25,136 nt of DNA from an uncultured Oscillospiraceae bacterium (GTDB lineage: Bacteria > Bacillota > Clostridia > Oscillospirales > Oscillospiraceae). The first letter of the stretch is position 1, and each line of letters starts with the position of its first letter. The stretch covers positions 1-25,136 of the forward strand of contig CAAFLE010000103.1 in NCBI GenBank assembly GCA_900763675.1, given 5' to 3'. This document shows positions 9,168 to 15,860 of the stretch, piece after piece. The notes beneath the pieces are model-generated. The model was not told the DNA's origin and searched no databases. It saw only the letters and a program-made list of their open reading frames with translations. Made by a program: the position numbers and the translations under genes.

Positions 9168-9879
9168 CGGAGACGCCTCCTTTCTCCATGTCGTACCGGT
9201 GCTTGTCCTCATCGCCGCGGATCAGCTCGCCGTCCAGAATGCGGTGGGTCTTTTTCGCGCAGTCGGCAATGTCCTGTGCGTGCGTGATGAGAACGACCGT
9301 CGTCCCCTTTGCGTTCAGCTCGCCGAAGATCTGCATGACCTGACGACCGGAGGCGGAGTCCAGTGCGCCGGTCGGCTCGTCGGCAAGGAGAATGCGCGGC
9401 TTTGCGATCATGGCGCGGGCGATCGCCACGCGCTGGCACTGTCCGCCGGAGAGCTGATTCGGATAAAAGTCCATGCGCTCGTCCAGCCCGACGCTTGCAA
9501 GCGCCTCGGCGGCGCGGTCGCGCCGTTCCCGGCGCGGTACGTTCGCATACAAAAGCGGGAGCGCGACATTATCGAGTGCGTTGAGCTTCGGCAGAAGATA
9601 GAAGCTCTGGAAAACGAAACCGATCATCTGGTTTCGTATGTCGGCGAGCCGGTCGTCTGTGGCGGAGGACACGTCCTCCCCGGCAAGCACATACGTGCCG
9701 GACGTCGGCGTATCGAGACAGCCGATGATGTTCATCAGCGTTGTTTTGCCGCTGCCGGAAGGTCCCATGATGGCAAGATAGTCGCCGTCGTCGATCTCAA
9801 GCGAAATATCCTTGAGAATGTGTACGACGTCCTTGCCCTGGGGATAATCCTTGCAGATGTGGCGCATTTCCAGAAGCAT
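9136..9879 (-). CDS. ABC transporter ATP-binding protein (MacB/LolD type)
   Basis: A 247-residue ATPase. Walker A is GPSGSGKTT (~40-48), the signature is LSGGQCQR (~143-150; Cys in place of the usual Gln after LSGGQ), Walker B is ILLADEPTGALD (~162-173), and the switch His lies in VVLITHAQD (~197). The LADEPTGALD pattern is typical of the MacB/LolD/FtsE group. ATG overlaps the TAA of the preceding lipoprotein gene, so translation is probably coupled. The last ~20 residues are an unstructured Asp/Glu/Lys tail that overlaps the ribosome site and start of the next gene. It energises the permease at 6330-7580. Confidence 0.95.
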   Translation of the reverse strand: MLLEMRHICKDYPQGKDVVHILKDISLEIDDGDYLAIMGPSGSGKTTLMNIIGCLDTPTSGTYVLAGEDVSSATDDRLADIRNQMIGFVFQSFYLLPKLNALDNVALPLLYANVPRRERRDRAAEALASVGLDERMDFYPNQLSGGQCQRVAIARAMIAKPRILLADEPTGALDSASGRQVMQIFGELNAKGTTVVLITHAQDIADCAKKTHRILDGELIRGDEDKHRYDMEKGGVSDEKGEAPVSE

Positions 9880-11252
9880 TATGCCGCGCCCCCCTCGCCG
9901 TTTGCCGCAGGCGCGTCATCTGTCGGTTCCTCCGCAGCGGGTTCCTCCAGCTCGCTCGGGTCGCCGAAAAGCGATTCGTCCGGCGCTTCCACCGCGGCGT
10001 CACCGTCGGAAGCGTCGCCGCCGGAGACAAGCGTCGGCGGCATTGGAGCTGCGCCGTAACCGAAGCCGCCTGCGTTACCGCCGGACACATAGCCGGAATT
10101 GTCCTCATAGACCTGCGTATGCATTCCCGCAGTAAGCTCCTCCATCGGGAAGGCGATGTAGTCCGTCTCTTTCAGGCCGGACACGATCTGGTATTCGCCT
10201 CGCTCGGCGTCGTAATCGCCGAGAGCGACGCTGCGTTTTTCCAGCCGGTCGCGCCCGTTCGCCGCCCAGACATAGGGCGAGGACGCGGCGTCGCAGATAT
10301 AATACTCCGGCAGCCACAGCCCTTTGCGGACCTCCTGCTGACCGTAATCCGGCTCGATGTACACGTGCTGACCGAGAATGAGTCCGGTCACGTCGTTGAG
10401 CTTCACATAGAACGGGTACTTGGACGAGGTCGTCATCTCGTCGCCGCTGCCGGAGCCGTAGTAGCGGTTATTGTTGTCCTGCACCTTGGTCTCCCAGTCG
10501 ATGCGCTCAAGTACGCCGCTCCACGTAACGTCCTCGTTCAGGCGCGAACGGACAAGCACGTTCATCCCCTCGGAGAGTGTGCCGACGTTCAGTTCGTTGA
10601 TTGTACCCTTGACCTGATAGGTCGTCATGTCCATGATGGTGATATAGGCGTCGCTGCCCGATGTATCGCCGGAGCCGGAGCTTGTGTTGTCCGAATCCTT
10701 GACGCTCATCACGCGCCCGGAGATCGGCGCACGCACATCGGTATCCTCAAGCGCTTCCTGCAGATTCTCGATCTCGCGCTCTTTGAGTCCCTTGTTATAG
10801 GTCGCCTCGCGCATATTCGCCTGAAGCTCCTGGATCTGGAGAGAATATGTCAGCTTCTGCGCTGCCGGGGCGGCGTCGCGCTGACGTTCCAGATTCGGAA
10901 TATCCTCTTCGGCGTTCATAATGGTGTTCTCGTAGCCCTCGAGTTCGAGCAGGAGCTTGCTGAGCTGAAGCTCCATCGCCTCGTTGTCGTAGCAGAAAAG
11001 CACGTCGCCCTCGGTGACGAAGTCGCCTTCCTTGACATAGGTTTCGAGAACCTTTTTGTCGCCCTTCTTGACCGTCGCGGTTTCGCCGGAAACGACAAGG
11101 CCGGCGTACCGGTTCACCAGCCCCACAGAACCCTGCGCGGTGATGTCCGATACCTTCTGAACGGTGACGGCGTCCTCGGTATTGCCGCCGCAGCCGGCAA
11201 GAACGCCGAGCAGCAGCGATGCGCCGAGAAGAATGGCCAGCAGCTTTTTCAT
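9879..11252 (-). CDS. Efflux adaptor lipoprotein (HlyD/MacA-like)
   Basis: About 457 residues. A lipoprotein signal with lipobox LAGC (Cys 21) is followed by a biotinyl-lipoyl-like segment (YVKEGDFVTEGDVLFCYD), a coiled-coil hairpin (~105-185), the second lipoyl half (DVRAPISGRVMSV), and beta-barrel/membrane-proximal domains (IVSGLKETDYIAFP). The last ~55 residues are an acidic Pro/Ala/Glu tail of unknown role. The start at 11252 has AGGAGG upstream; a longer open frame reaches into the promoter region and is not supported. It is the first gene of the export operon. Together with the second adaptor it may form a hetero-hexameric conduit; that pairing is inference from the operon. Confidence 0.9.
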   Translation of the reverse strand: MKKLLAILLGASLLLGVLAGCGGNTEDAVTVQKVSDITAQGSVGLVNRYAGLVVSGETATVKKGDKKVLETYVKEGDFVTEGDVLFCYDNEAMELQLSKLLLELEGYENTIMNAEEDIPNLERQRDAAPAAQKLTYSLQIQELQANMREATYNKGLKEREIENLQEALEDTDVRAPISGRVMSVKDSDNTSSGSGDTSGSDAYITIMDMTTYQVKGTINELNVGTLSEGMNVLVRSRLNEDVTWSGVLERIDWETKVQDNNNRYYGSGSGDEMTTSSKYPFYVKLNDVTGLILGQHVYIEPDYGQQEVRKGLWLPEYYICDAASSPYVWAANGRDRLEKRSVALGDYDAERGEYQIVSGLKETDYIAFPMEELTAGMHTQVYEDNSGYVSGGNAGGFGYGAAPMPPTLVSGGDASDGDAAVEAPDESLFGDPSELEEPAAEEPTDDAPAANGEGGAA

Positions 11253-11296
11253 GTATGTTCCTCCTGTATCCTCAGGATGTATTGCACTATTCCTAT

Positions 11297-11323
11297 GACG
11301 ATGCGCCGGGTGGAAAAGTTCAC
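11297..11323 (-). promoter_or_regulatory. Putative ECF-sigma promoter of the export operon
   Basis: On the minus strand TGAACT (11317-11322, continuing as TTTCC) and CGTC (11297-11300) are 16 nt apart, i.e. AAC-17-CGTC. This matches the AAC...CGTC pattern of Bacillus ECF sigma factors such as SigX/SigM. No comparably good sigma-A promoter is seen in this 96-nt leader. No sigma or anti-sigma gene is in the window. Confidence 0.5.
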
Positions 11324-11348
11324 TTGCTTCCGCGCCGAATAAAAGCGT

Positions 11349-11376
11349 TTGCATTTTACCACAAAGATGCTATATT
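11349..11376 (+). promoter_or_regulatory. Sigma-A promoter of pepT-capA
   Basis: TTGCAT (11349-11354) and TATATT (11371-11376) are 16 nt apart, about 30 nt before the pepT start. It is divergent from the ECF-like promoter of the exporter. Confidence 0.6.
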
Positions 11377-11405
11377 GGATATATCGAAAACGGAGGTTTT
11401 ATGCC

Positions 11406-12614
11406 ATGACCTGTAAAGAAAGATTTCTTCAATACATTGCCGTCTCCACCGCGTCGGACGACGAGAGTACCGAAAGTCCCTCGACGGTCCGTCAGCTGGA
11501 GCTTTCCCGCCGCCTTGCGGAGGAAATGCTCTCGATGGGCTTGAAAAACGTCCACATGGACCGCTGCGGCAATGCCATCGGAACGCTTCCCGCCACGGAG
11601 GGCGTCCGTGCCGGAACGCTCGCGCTCATCGCGCACGTGGACACGTCCCCGGACGCAAGCGGCGAGAACGTCCGCGCCCGCGAGGTTTTGTACACCGGCG
11701 AGGACATTGAGCTGGGTTACGGCGTCGTCCTCTCTGAAAAGCAGTTCCCCGCCATGAAGGACGTACGCGGCAAGGTGCTTCTCGTTACCGACGGCTCCAC
11801 GCTCCTCGGCGCGGACGACAAGGCGGGCGTCGCCGAGATCATGACGGCGCTCGAAAAGCTCATCGCGTCCGGTGCGCCGCACGGCGAGCTTCGCATCGTG
11901 TTTACGACCGACGAGGAGGTCGGGCGCGGCACGGAGGGGCTGGACGTCAAGGAGCTTGCCTGCGACTGGGGCTACACCGTGGACGGCGGCGAGCTGGGCG
12001 TTTACGAATACGAAAACTTCAACGCCGCGGCGGCGCTTGTCCGCATCCACGGCGTCGGCATCCACCCCGGCAGCGCCAAGGACATTATGAAAAATGCCGC
12101 CGCCATCGCCACGAAGTTCCACGCTCTCCTCCCCGCGGAGCAGGTCCCAGAAAAGACCGAGGGGTACGAGGGCTTTATCCATCTCACCGACATTTCCAGC
12201 GACGTGGTGGAGGCGGAGCTGCACTATATCATCCGCGACCACGACCGCACGCTCTTTGAAGAGAAAAAGGCGCTCGTCCGCGCCGCGGCGGACGAGATCA
12301 ACCGCGTTTACGGCACCGGTACGGCGGAAGCCGAAATCACCGACACTTATTACAATATGCGCGAGAAGATCGAGCCGCACCGCCATCTTCTCGACCGCGC
12401 CGAGGCGGCTTACCGCGCCTGCGGCGTTCCGGCGCGTGCCGAGGCGATCCGCGGCGGCACGGACGGCGCGGTGCTTACGTGGATGGGTCTCCCCTGCCCG
12501 AATCTCTCGACCGGCGGCTACAACTACCACGGCGTGCATGAGTTCATCCCCGTGGACAGTCTGGAGATCATGCCGGACGTGCTGCTGAAGATCATCGGCA
12601 GCTTTGTGGAATAA
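11406..12614 (+). CDS. pepT: Peptidase T (tripeptide aminopeptidase, M20B)
   Basis: A 402-residue cytoplasmic dinuclear zinc aminopeptidase that removes the N-terminal residue from tripeptides. Metal and catalytic residues are visible in family order: His77 and Asp79 in IAHVDTSPD, Asp137/138 in GADDKAG, Glu170-171 in TTDEEVGRG, the Asp of VDGGELG, and the late His in YNYHGVHEF. Length matches E. coli PepT (408). The start ATG at 11406 has GGAGG nine nt upstream; the ATG at 11401 is out of frame. It forms an operon with the capA-like gene 24 nt downstream. Confidence 0.96.
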   Translation: MTCKERFLQYIAVSTASDDESTESPSTVRQLELSRRLAEEMLSMGLKNVHMDRCGNAIGTLPATEGVRAGTLALIAHVDTSPDASGENVRAREVLYTGEDIELGYGVVLSEKQFPAMKDVRGKVLLVTDGSTLLGADDKAGVAEIMTALEKLIASGAPHGELRIVFTTDEEVGRGTEGLDVKELACDWGYTVDGGELGVYEYENFNAAAALVRIHGVGIHPGSAKDIMKNAAAIATKFHALLPAEQVPEKTEGYEGFIHLTDISSDVVEAELHYIIRDHDRTLFEEKKALVRAAADEINRVYGTGTAEAEITDTYYNMREKIEPHRHLLDRAEAAYRACGVPARAEAIRGGTDGAVLTWMGLPCPNLSTGGYNYHGVHEFIPVDSLEIMPDVLLKIIGSFVE

Positions 12615-12638
12615 GAAAACAACTACCCGGAGGATGTC

Positions 12639-13826
12639 ATGTCCAGAACTTCGATCCTCATAGCCAAAATTCTCGCGGTTCTCCTGCTCGCCGTGATTCT
12701 GACGTCCGCGGCGCTCTCGCCGATGTGGGCGGCGCGTCCGGAGGATGTGCGCGTAGCCGCGCCCACGCCGCTCCCGACCGCCGAACCGACGCCGGAGCCG
12801 ACGCCGACGCCGACACCCACCCCGGAACCGACCGCGACGCCGACGCCCACGCCCACGCCGACCCCGGAGCCGACGCCAATCGAATATACAATCTCCATGG
12901 TGGGCGACTGCACGCTTGCGAGCTATCCGCAGGCGCGGTACTATGCCAACTCCTTGGAAAACGTCGTCGGGACGAACTGGGCGTATCCGTTCTCCAACGT
13001 GCTTGACGTAACGGGAAACGACGATATGACCATCGTGAATCTGGAATGCAGCATTTCCAATCTCTCTGCCGGGTCCGGCTCCACGTTCTCGTTCCTCGCC
13101 CCGGCGGACGCCGTGGACATTCTCACGCTCGGCAGCGTGGAGTTCGCCACGACCGCCAACAACCATGCCATGGATTTCGGGCAGCAGGTCTATGACGACA
13201 CGCTCTCCAATCTGGACGCCGCGGGCATCGGTCACTGCGGCGAGAACGAAGGCACGCTCTATACGACGGAAAGCGGTCTTACCGTCGGCGTTTACGCCTG
13301 CTACGGCTGGCATACGCCGTCCGCCGAATCTGTCGCCGCGGGCGTCCGTTCGCTCAAGGAATCCGGCGCGGAGATCGTCGTTGTGAGCGCTCATTGGGGC
13401 AACGAGGCGAGCTATTATCAGAACGCCAATCAGGAAGAGGTCGGCAGAGCCGCCATCGACGCGGGCGCAAGCATCGTTTTCGGTCACGGTCCGCACCGGC
13501 TCCAGCCGTTTGAAAAGTATAATAACGGCATCATCTTCTATAGTCTCGGCAACTTTGTTTTCGGCGGCAACACCAATCCCGCCGACATGGACAGCGTGAT
13601 CGCGCAGGCGACAATCACCCGCGACCCGGACGGTACGCTCTATCTCTCGTCCTTCAACGTTCTCCCGTGCAGCATCAGCAGCAAGACGAACGAGAACGAT
13701 TACTGTCCGACGCTCTTTGCCGAAGGCAGCGAAGAATACAACCGCGCCATGTCCAAGGTGGACGGCTCGTGGACGGGCGCAAACAATGTGATCGACTATT
13801 CGTTCATGCATTCCGACGAGGGATAA
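12639..13826 (+). CDS. Membrane-anchored CapA-family protein (metallophosphatase fold)
   Basis: A 395-residue surface protein. A signal-anchor helix (~8-28) is followed by a Pro-Thr-Glu linker (~42-80) and a CapA/PgsA-type domain (~82-390) related to calcineurin-like phosphoesterases. Conserved pieces are SMVGDCTL (87-94), IVNLECSIS (132-140), TTANNHAMDFG (171-181), VVVSAHWGNE (247-256), GHGPHRLQPFE (282-292) and FYSLGNFVFGG. CapA homologues act in poly-gamma-glutamate capsule export, but no pgsB/pgsC-like genes are here, so a general wall or polymer role is as likely. GGAGG lies 5 nt before the ATG. It follows pepT within the same transcript; the link between the two functions is unclear. 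Confidence 0.88.
   Translation: MSRTSILIAKILAVLLLAVILTSAALSPMWAARPEDVRVAAPTPLPTAEPTPEPTPTPTPTPEPTATPTPTPTPTPEPTPIEYTISMVGDCTLASYPQARYYANSLENVVGTNWAYPFSNVLDVTGNDDMTIVNLECSISNLSAGSGSTFSFLAPADAVDILTLGSVEFATTANNHAMDFGQQVYDDTLSNLDAAGIGHCGENEGTLYTTESGLTVGVYACYGWHTPSAESVAAGVRSLKESGAEIVVVSAHWGNEASYYQNANQEEVGRAAIDAGASIVFGHGPHRLQPFEKYNNGIIFYSLGNFVFGGNTNPADMDSVIAQATITRDPDGTLYLSSFNVLPCSISSKTNENDYCPTLFAEGSEEYNRAMSKVDGSWTGANNVIDYSFMHSDEG
12762..12878 (+). repeat. Pro-Thr linker repeat inside the CapA-family gene
   Basis: A near-perfect run of CCG/ACG-type codons encodes PT and EPT units (residues ~42-80). It is a low-complexity extracellular spacer between the membrane helix and the enzyme domain and is a likely site of repeat-length variation. 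Confidence 0.8.
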
Positions 13827-13835
13827 AAACACCCC

Positions 13836-13876
13836 AGAGAAAATGCCGCCGGAACCAGCTCGGTTTCGGCGGCATT
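13836..13876. terminator. Bidirectional terminator between capA-like and yabR
   Basis: Arms 13842-13851 and 13867-13876 pair perfectly and extend by four further pairs around a 5-nt loop. Minus-strand reading gives a UUUUCUC tail serving yabR; the plus-strand side lacks a U-tract but has the better-paired stem. It is the only candidate for both convergent transcripts. Confidence 0.65.
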
Positions 13877-13902
13877 GGCGTATTTACGTAAAAATAAAAA
13901 AG

Positions 13903-14388
13903 TTATTTGCGGCGGCGTCCCCCGCTGCGGCGGTCGGCATAGATCTTGCTGTCGCTGATCTTGCTGTCGGACTGCTGCATGAAGTGCTTGAGCTTATCCT
14001 CAAAGCTGGAATCGCCGGAGGGTCCCGCCACCTCGCCGTCACGCGGCGCGGCGCTGCGGTATCCGCCGTTCGACGGGCGCGGGGCATACGCCGGACGGGC
14101 GGCATTCTGCGCCGGCTGCGCCGGGCGCGGCGGACGTGCCGGACGCGGTGCGCTCGGCTGTGCCTGCTTGATGGAGAGATTGACCTTCCCCGCCTCGTTG
14201 ACGCTGAGAATCTTGACCTTGACGGTATCGCCGACCTTCAGATAGTCGTTGACATCGCTTACGTAGGCGTTGGCGATCTCCGAAATGTGTACGAGTCCGC
14301 TCGTGCCGCCGGGGAGCAGTACAAACGCTCCGAATTTGGTTATGCCCGTTACTTTGCCTTCCTGAATCGCTCCGATTTCCAGCTCCAT
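13903..14388 (-). CDS. yabR: S1-domain RNA-binding protein YabR
   Basis: About 161 residues. Residues 5-76 form one S1 domain (GAIQEGKVTGITKFGAFVLL, GLVHISEI, VGDTVKVKILSV, GKVNLSIKQA). The rest is a low-complexity Pro/Arg/Ala-rich tail ending in RRSGGRRRK, with a helical stretch (FEDKLKHFMQQSDSKI). The order yabP-yabQ-divIC-yabR is the same as in Bacillus subtilis, which identifies it as YabR rather than ribosomal S1. The ATG at 14388 has a weak AAGGGA site; the open frame runs further upstream without one. It is likely co-transcribed with divIC, 28 nt upstream. B. subtilis YabR lacks such a long basic tail, as far as I recall. Confidence 0.88.
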   Translation of the reverse strand: MELEIGAIQEGKVTGITKFGAFVLLPGGTSGLVHISEIANAYVSDVNDYLKVGDTVKVKILSVNEAGKVNLSIKQAQPSAPRPARPPRPAQPAQNAARPAYAPRPSNGGYRSAAPRDGEVAGPSGDSSFEDKLKHFMQQSDSKISDSKIYADRRSGGRRRK

Positions 14389-14416
14389 GGGGAATCCCTT
14401 TCTCTTTTCTTTCAAT

Positions 14417-14680
14417 TTATTGATATATCCTGTCATCCGGCAGGACAAGACCAAGACGTTCCCGTGCGATCTCCGCAATGCGTTCGGCATCGCCGCTGCG
14501 CCCGATCCGTTCGCGCAGAAGCGCGTTGCCGCGCTCCAGCTGCTCGCAGCGGTTTTGCTCCTCCCGCAGAAGAAGCTCCGCCTCCTCTACACGGATGGCA
14601 GTGGACACGTACCGCGCCGCGGCGTAAACAAGCAAAATGGATAGAATACAGCCGGAGAGAATTTTTATACTTCGGTTCAT
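14417..14680 (-). CDS. divIC: Septum formation initiator family protein (DivIC/FtsB)
   Basis: An 87-residue bitopic division protein. A short cytoplasmic N-terminus, one membrane helix (~7-27) and a leucine-rich coiled coil (~30-62, EEAELLLREEQNRCEQLERG) are followed by the DivIC/FtsB box (~65-82, ERIAEIARERLGLVLPDD). DivIC binds FtsL and DivIB in the divisome and controls septal wall synthesis. GGAG precedes the ATG by about 9 nt. It sits between yabQ and yabR as in Bacillus, but with a 121-nt gap from yabQ that holds a separate promoter. Confidence 0.93.
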   Translation of the reverse strand: MNRSIKILSGCILSILLVYAAARYVSTAIRVEEAELLLREEQNRCEQLERGNALLRERIGRSGDAERIAEIARERLGLVLPDDRIYQ

Positions 14681-14742
14681 TGACTTGCTCCATGGGTTCC
14701 ATCGCCGCGGCAGCTCTATCGCAGCGAGGAAACTTGCGAATT

Positions 14743-14770
14743 ATTGTAAACGATAGATTGGATTTTGCAA
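14743..14770 (-). promoter_or_regulatory. Sigma-A promoter of divIC-yabR with phased A-tracts upstream
   Basis: TTGCAA (14765-14770) and TACAAT (14743-14748) are 16 nt apart on the minus strand. Immediately upstream, T-runs on the plus strand at 14776-14781, 14785-14791 and 14796-14802 repeat at about helical pitch, an UP-element-like or intrinsically curved stretch. This lets division genes be expressed independently of the sporulation genes yabP-yabQ. Confidence 0.65.
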
Positions 14771-14801
14771 AGAGATTTTTTCAATTTTTTTCATCTTTTT
14801 T

Positions 14802-15155
14802 TCATGCATTTCTCCGCGTCTTTTTCATTTTGCCCGCCGCAGCGTCCCCAAGCGCCTCTTTCCGCGCCGCAGCGCGGCGCAGAGCGGACCGGAGCGAGCG
14901 CAAAACCCATGCGCAGAGCGCCGCGCCGAGAAGCGCCGCCGTAAGAAACCGCAGCCGGACCCCGCCGCCGCACCACTGCCCGGCGGCAAAGACGAGAAAC
15001 CCGGCAATCGCATAAAAAAGGAAGTCCCACAGCACGCCGAGCCGGGGGCATATCCGCCGGAGCAGCCGGAACGGCAGATCGAGGATTGCGATGGACGCGC
15101 CCGTGAGAAACGCGGAAAGCAGCACGAAGAGCTGCCGCGCCGTCGATTCGGTCAT
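14802..15155 (-). CDS. yabQ: Spore cortex biosynthesis protein YabQ
   Basis: A 117-residue integral membrane protein. Helices lie at ~7-27, ~40-60 and ~68-86. The YabQ pattern is visible: LSAFLTGASIAILDLPFR near the N-terminus, then GVLWDFLFYAIAG. The tail is Arg/Lys/Ala-rich. YabQ sits in the forespore/mother-cell membranes and is required for cortex formation. Its ATG abuts the yabP stop codon, so translation is probably coupled. Somewhat shorter than Bacillus YabQ (~210 residues), as is common in Clostridia. Confidence 0.92.
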   Translation of the reverse strand: MTESTARQLFVLLSAFLTGASIAILDLPFRLLRRICPRLGVLWDFLFYAIAGFLVFAAGQWCGGGVRLRFLTAALLGAALCAWVLRSLRSALRRAAARKEALGDAAAGKMKKTRRNA

Positions 15156-15431
15156 TTACCCGAACATCCTCGTCCAGAAGCTACGGCGGACCGGCACATC
15201 GGCATAGCACAGCTCGGCGATGTCTCCCACGACGAGCAGGTCACCGGAATCGACCGACAGCGTTTCCACGCGGAGATTCGAGCCGTGTACAGTCAGAGCG
15301 CCCAGCTCCGTTTTCATCTGCACAATGGTCTCGTCAAAGCCGCCGACCTCCTCGACACCGGATACGCTCAGCCGGTTCCGGTTTTCGAGAATGATATTCT
15401 GCGCTCTTCTGCGCTCGCTCTCCCCTGCCAT
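15156..15431 (-). CDS. yabP: Sporulation protein YabP
   Basis: A 91-residue YabP/YqfC-family protein. It contains the family opening NIILENRNRLSVSGVEEV, then FDE..I.....LG.LTVHGS.L.V..LS..SGDL.V.G.I..L.YAD and a short basic-aromatic end (SFWTRMFG). YabP is expressed in the mother cell under SigE. GGGGTGAT lies just before the ATG. It is the first gene of the yabP-yabQ pair and its presence is the clearest sign that this organism makes, or descends from makers of, endospores. Confidence 0.95.
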   Translation of the reverse strand: MAGESERRRAQNIILENRNRLSVSGVEEVGGFDETIVQMKTELGALTVHGSNLRVETLSVDSGDLLVVGDIAELCYADVPVRRSFWTRMFG

Positions 15432-15448
15432 ACGATCACCCCGGGAAA

Positions 15449-15477
15449 AGACTATGTCCGGAATGGGCCTCGTATGC
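15449..15477 (-). promoter_or_regulatory. Possible SigE sporulation promoter of yabPQ
   Basis: On the minus strand GCATACG (15471-15477) is 14 nt from CATAGTCT (15449-15456), resembling the Bacillus SigE pattern KMATATT-N14-CATACAMT. The predicted leader is very short, and the match is partial. Confidence 0.4.
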
Positions 15478-15497
15478 GCGGACTTTGCGCCGCGCTC

Positions 15498-15526
15498 TTG
15501 ACACCATGTTCAAGGGATGGTACTTT
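15498..15526 (+). promoter_or_regulatory. Promoter of tRNA-Leu
   Basis: Consensus TTGACA (15498-15503), 17-nt spacer, TACTTT (15521-15526). The start point should be near 15533, about 12 nt before the mature tRNA. Confidence 0.8.
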
Positions 15527-15544
15527 ATCAAAGGATTCCATCGC

Positions 15545-15629
<85 letters not shown>

Positions 15630-15630
15630 T

Positions 15631-15668
15631 GTCGGAGCGGACTTTCTATCGTTCGCTCCGACTTTTTT
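15631..15668 (+). terminator. Terminator of tRNA-Leu
   Basis: A 9-bp perfect stem (15631-15639 with 15654-15662) with a 14-nt loop is followed at once by six T residues. Confidence 0.92.
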
Positions 15669-15713
15669 CAAATTTCAAAAGTCGGATCTCCTTTAATCCG
15701 TTGCTCCTCCTTC

Positions 15714-15756
15714 CCGGATCAAACCCGCTGCGCTGGGTTTGGTCCGGTTCTTTTTT
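15714..15756 (+). terminator. Second strong terminator downstream of tRNA-Leu
   Basis: A 13-bp stem (15714-15726 with 15735-15747, one U-G pair) and 8-nt loop are followed by TTC and six T. There is no gene between it and the first terminator, only a small inverted repeat near 15683-15701. It may be a fail-safe or the end of an unannotated short RNA. The rest of the gap to 15860 shows nothing recognisable. Confidence 0.85.
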
Positions 15757-15860
15757 GCAAAACTCATCTTGAGCTTTTTTCCAAATCGAGTGCATTTATG
15801 AACTCCCGTTCTCTTATTTTTTTCCGCGCCGTGGGCGCATTTGCAACGAAAAGGCGCCGG

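Noticed and set aside
12762..12878. Short direct repeats that could suggest a CRISPR array or minisatellite
   Set aside because: They are in-frame Pro/Thr/Glu codon repeats within a protein linker, without spacers.
11370..13832. An 820-codon minus-strand open frame across pepT and the CapA-family gene
   Set aside because: It is the complement of two well-supported genes, crosses their intergenic gap, and shows no domain or start signal.
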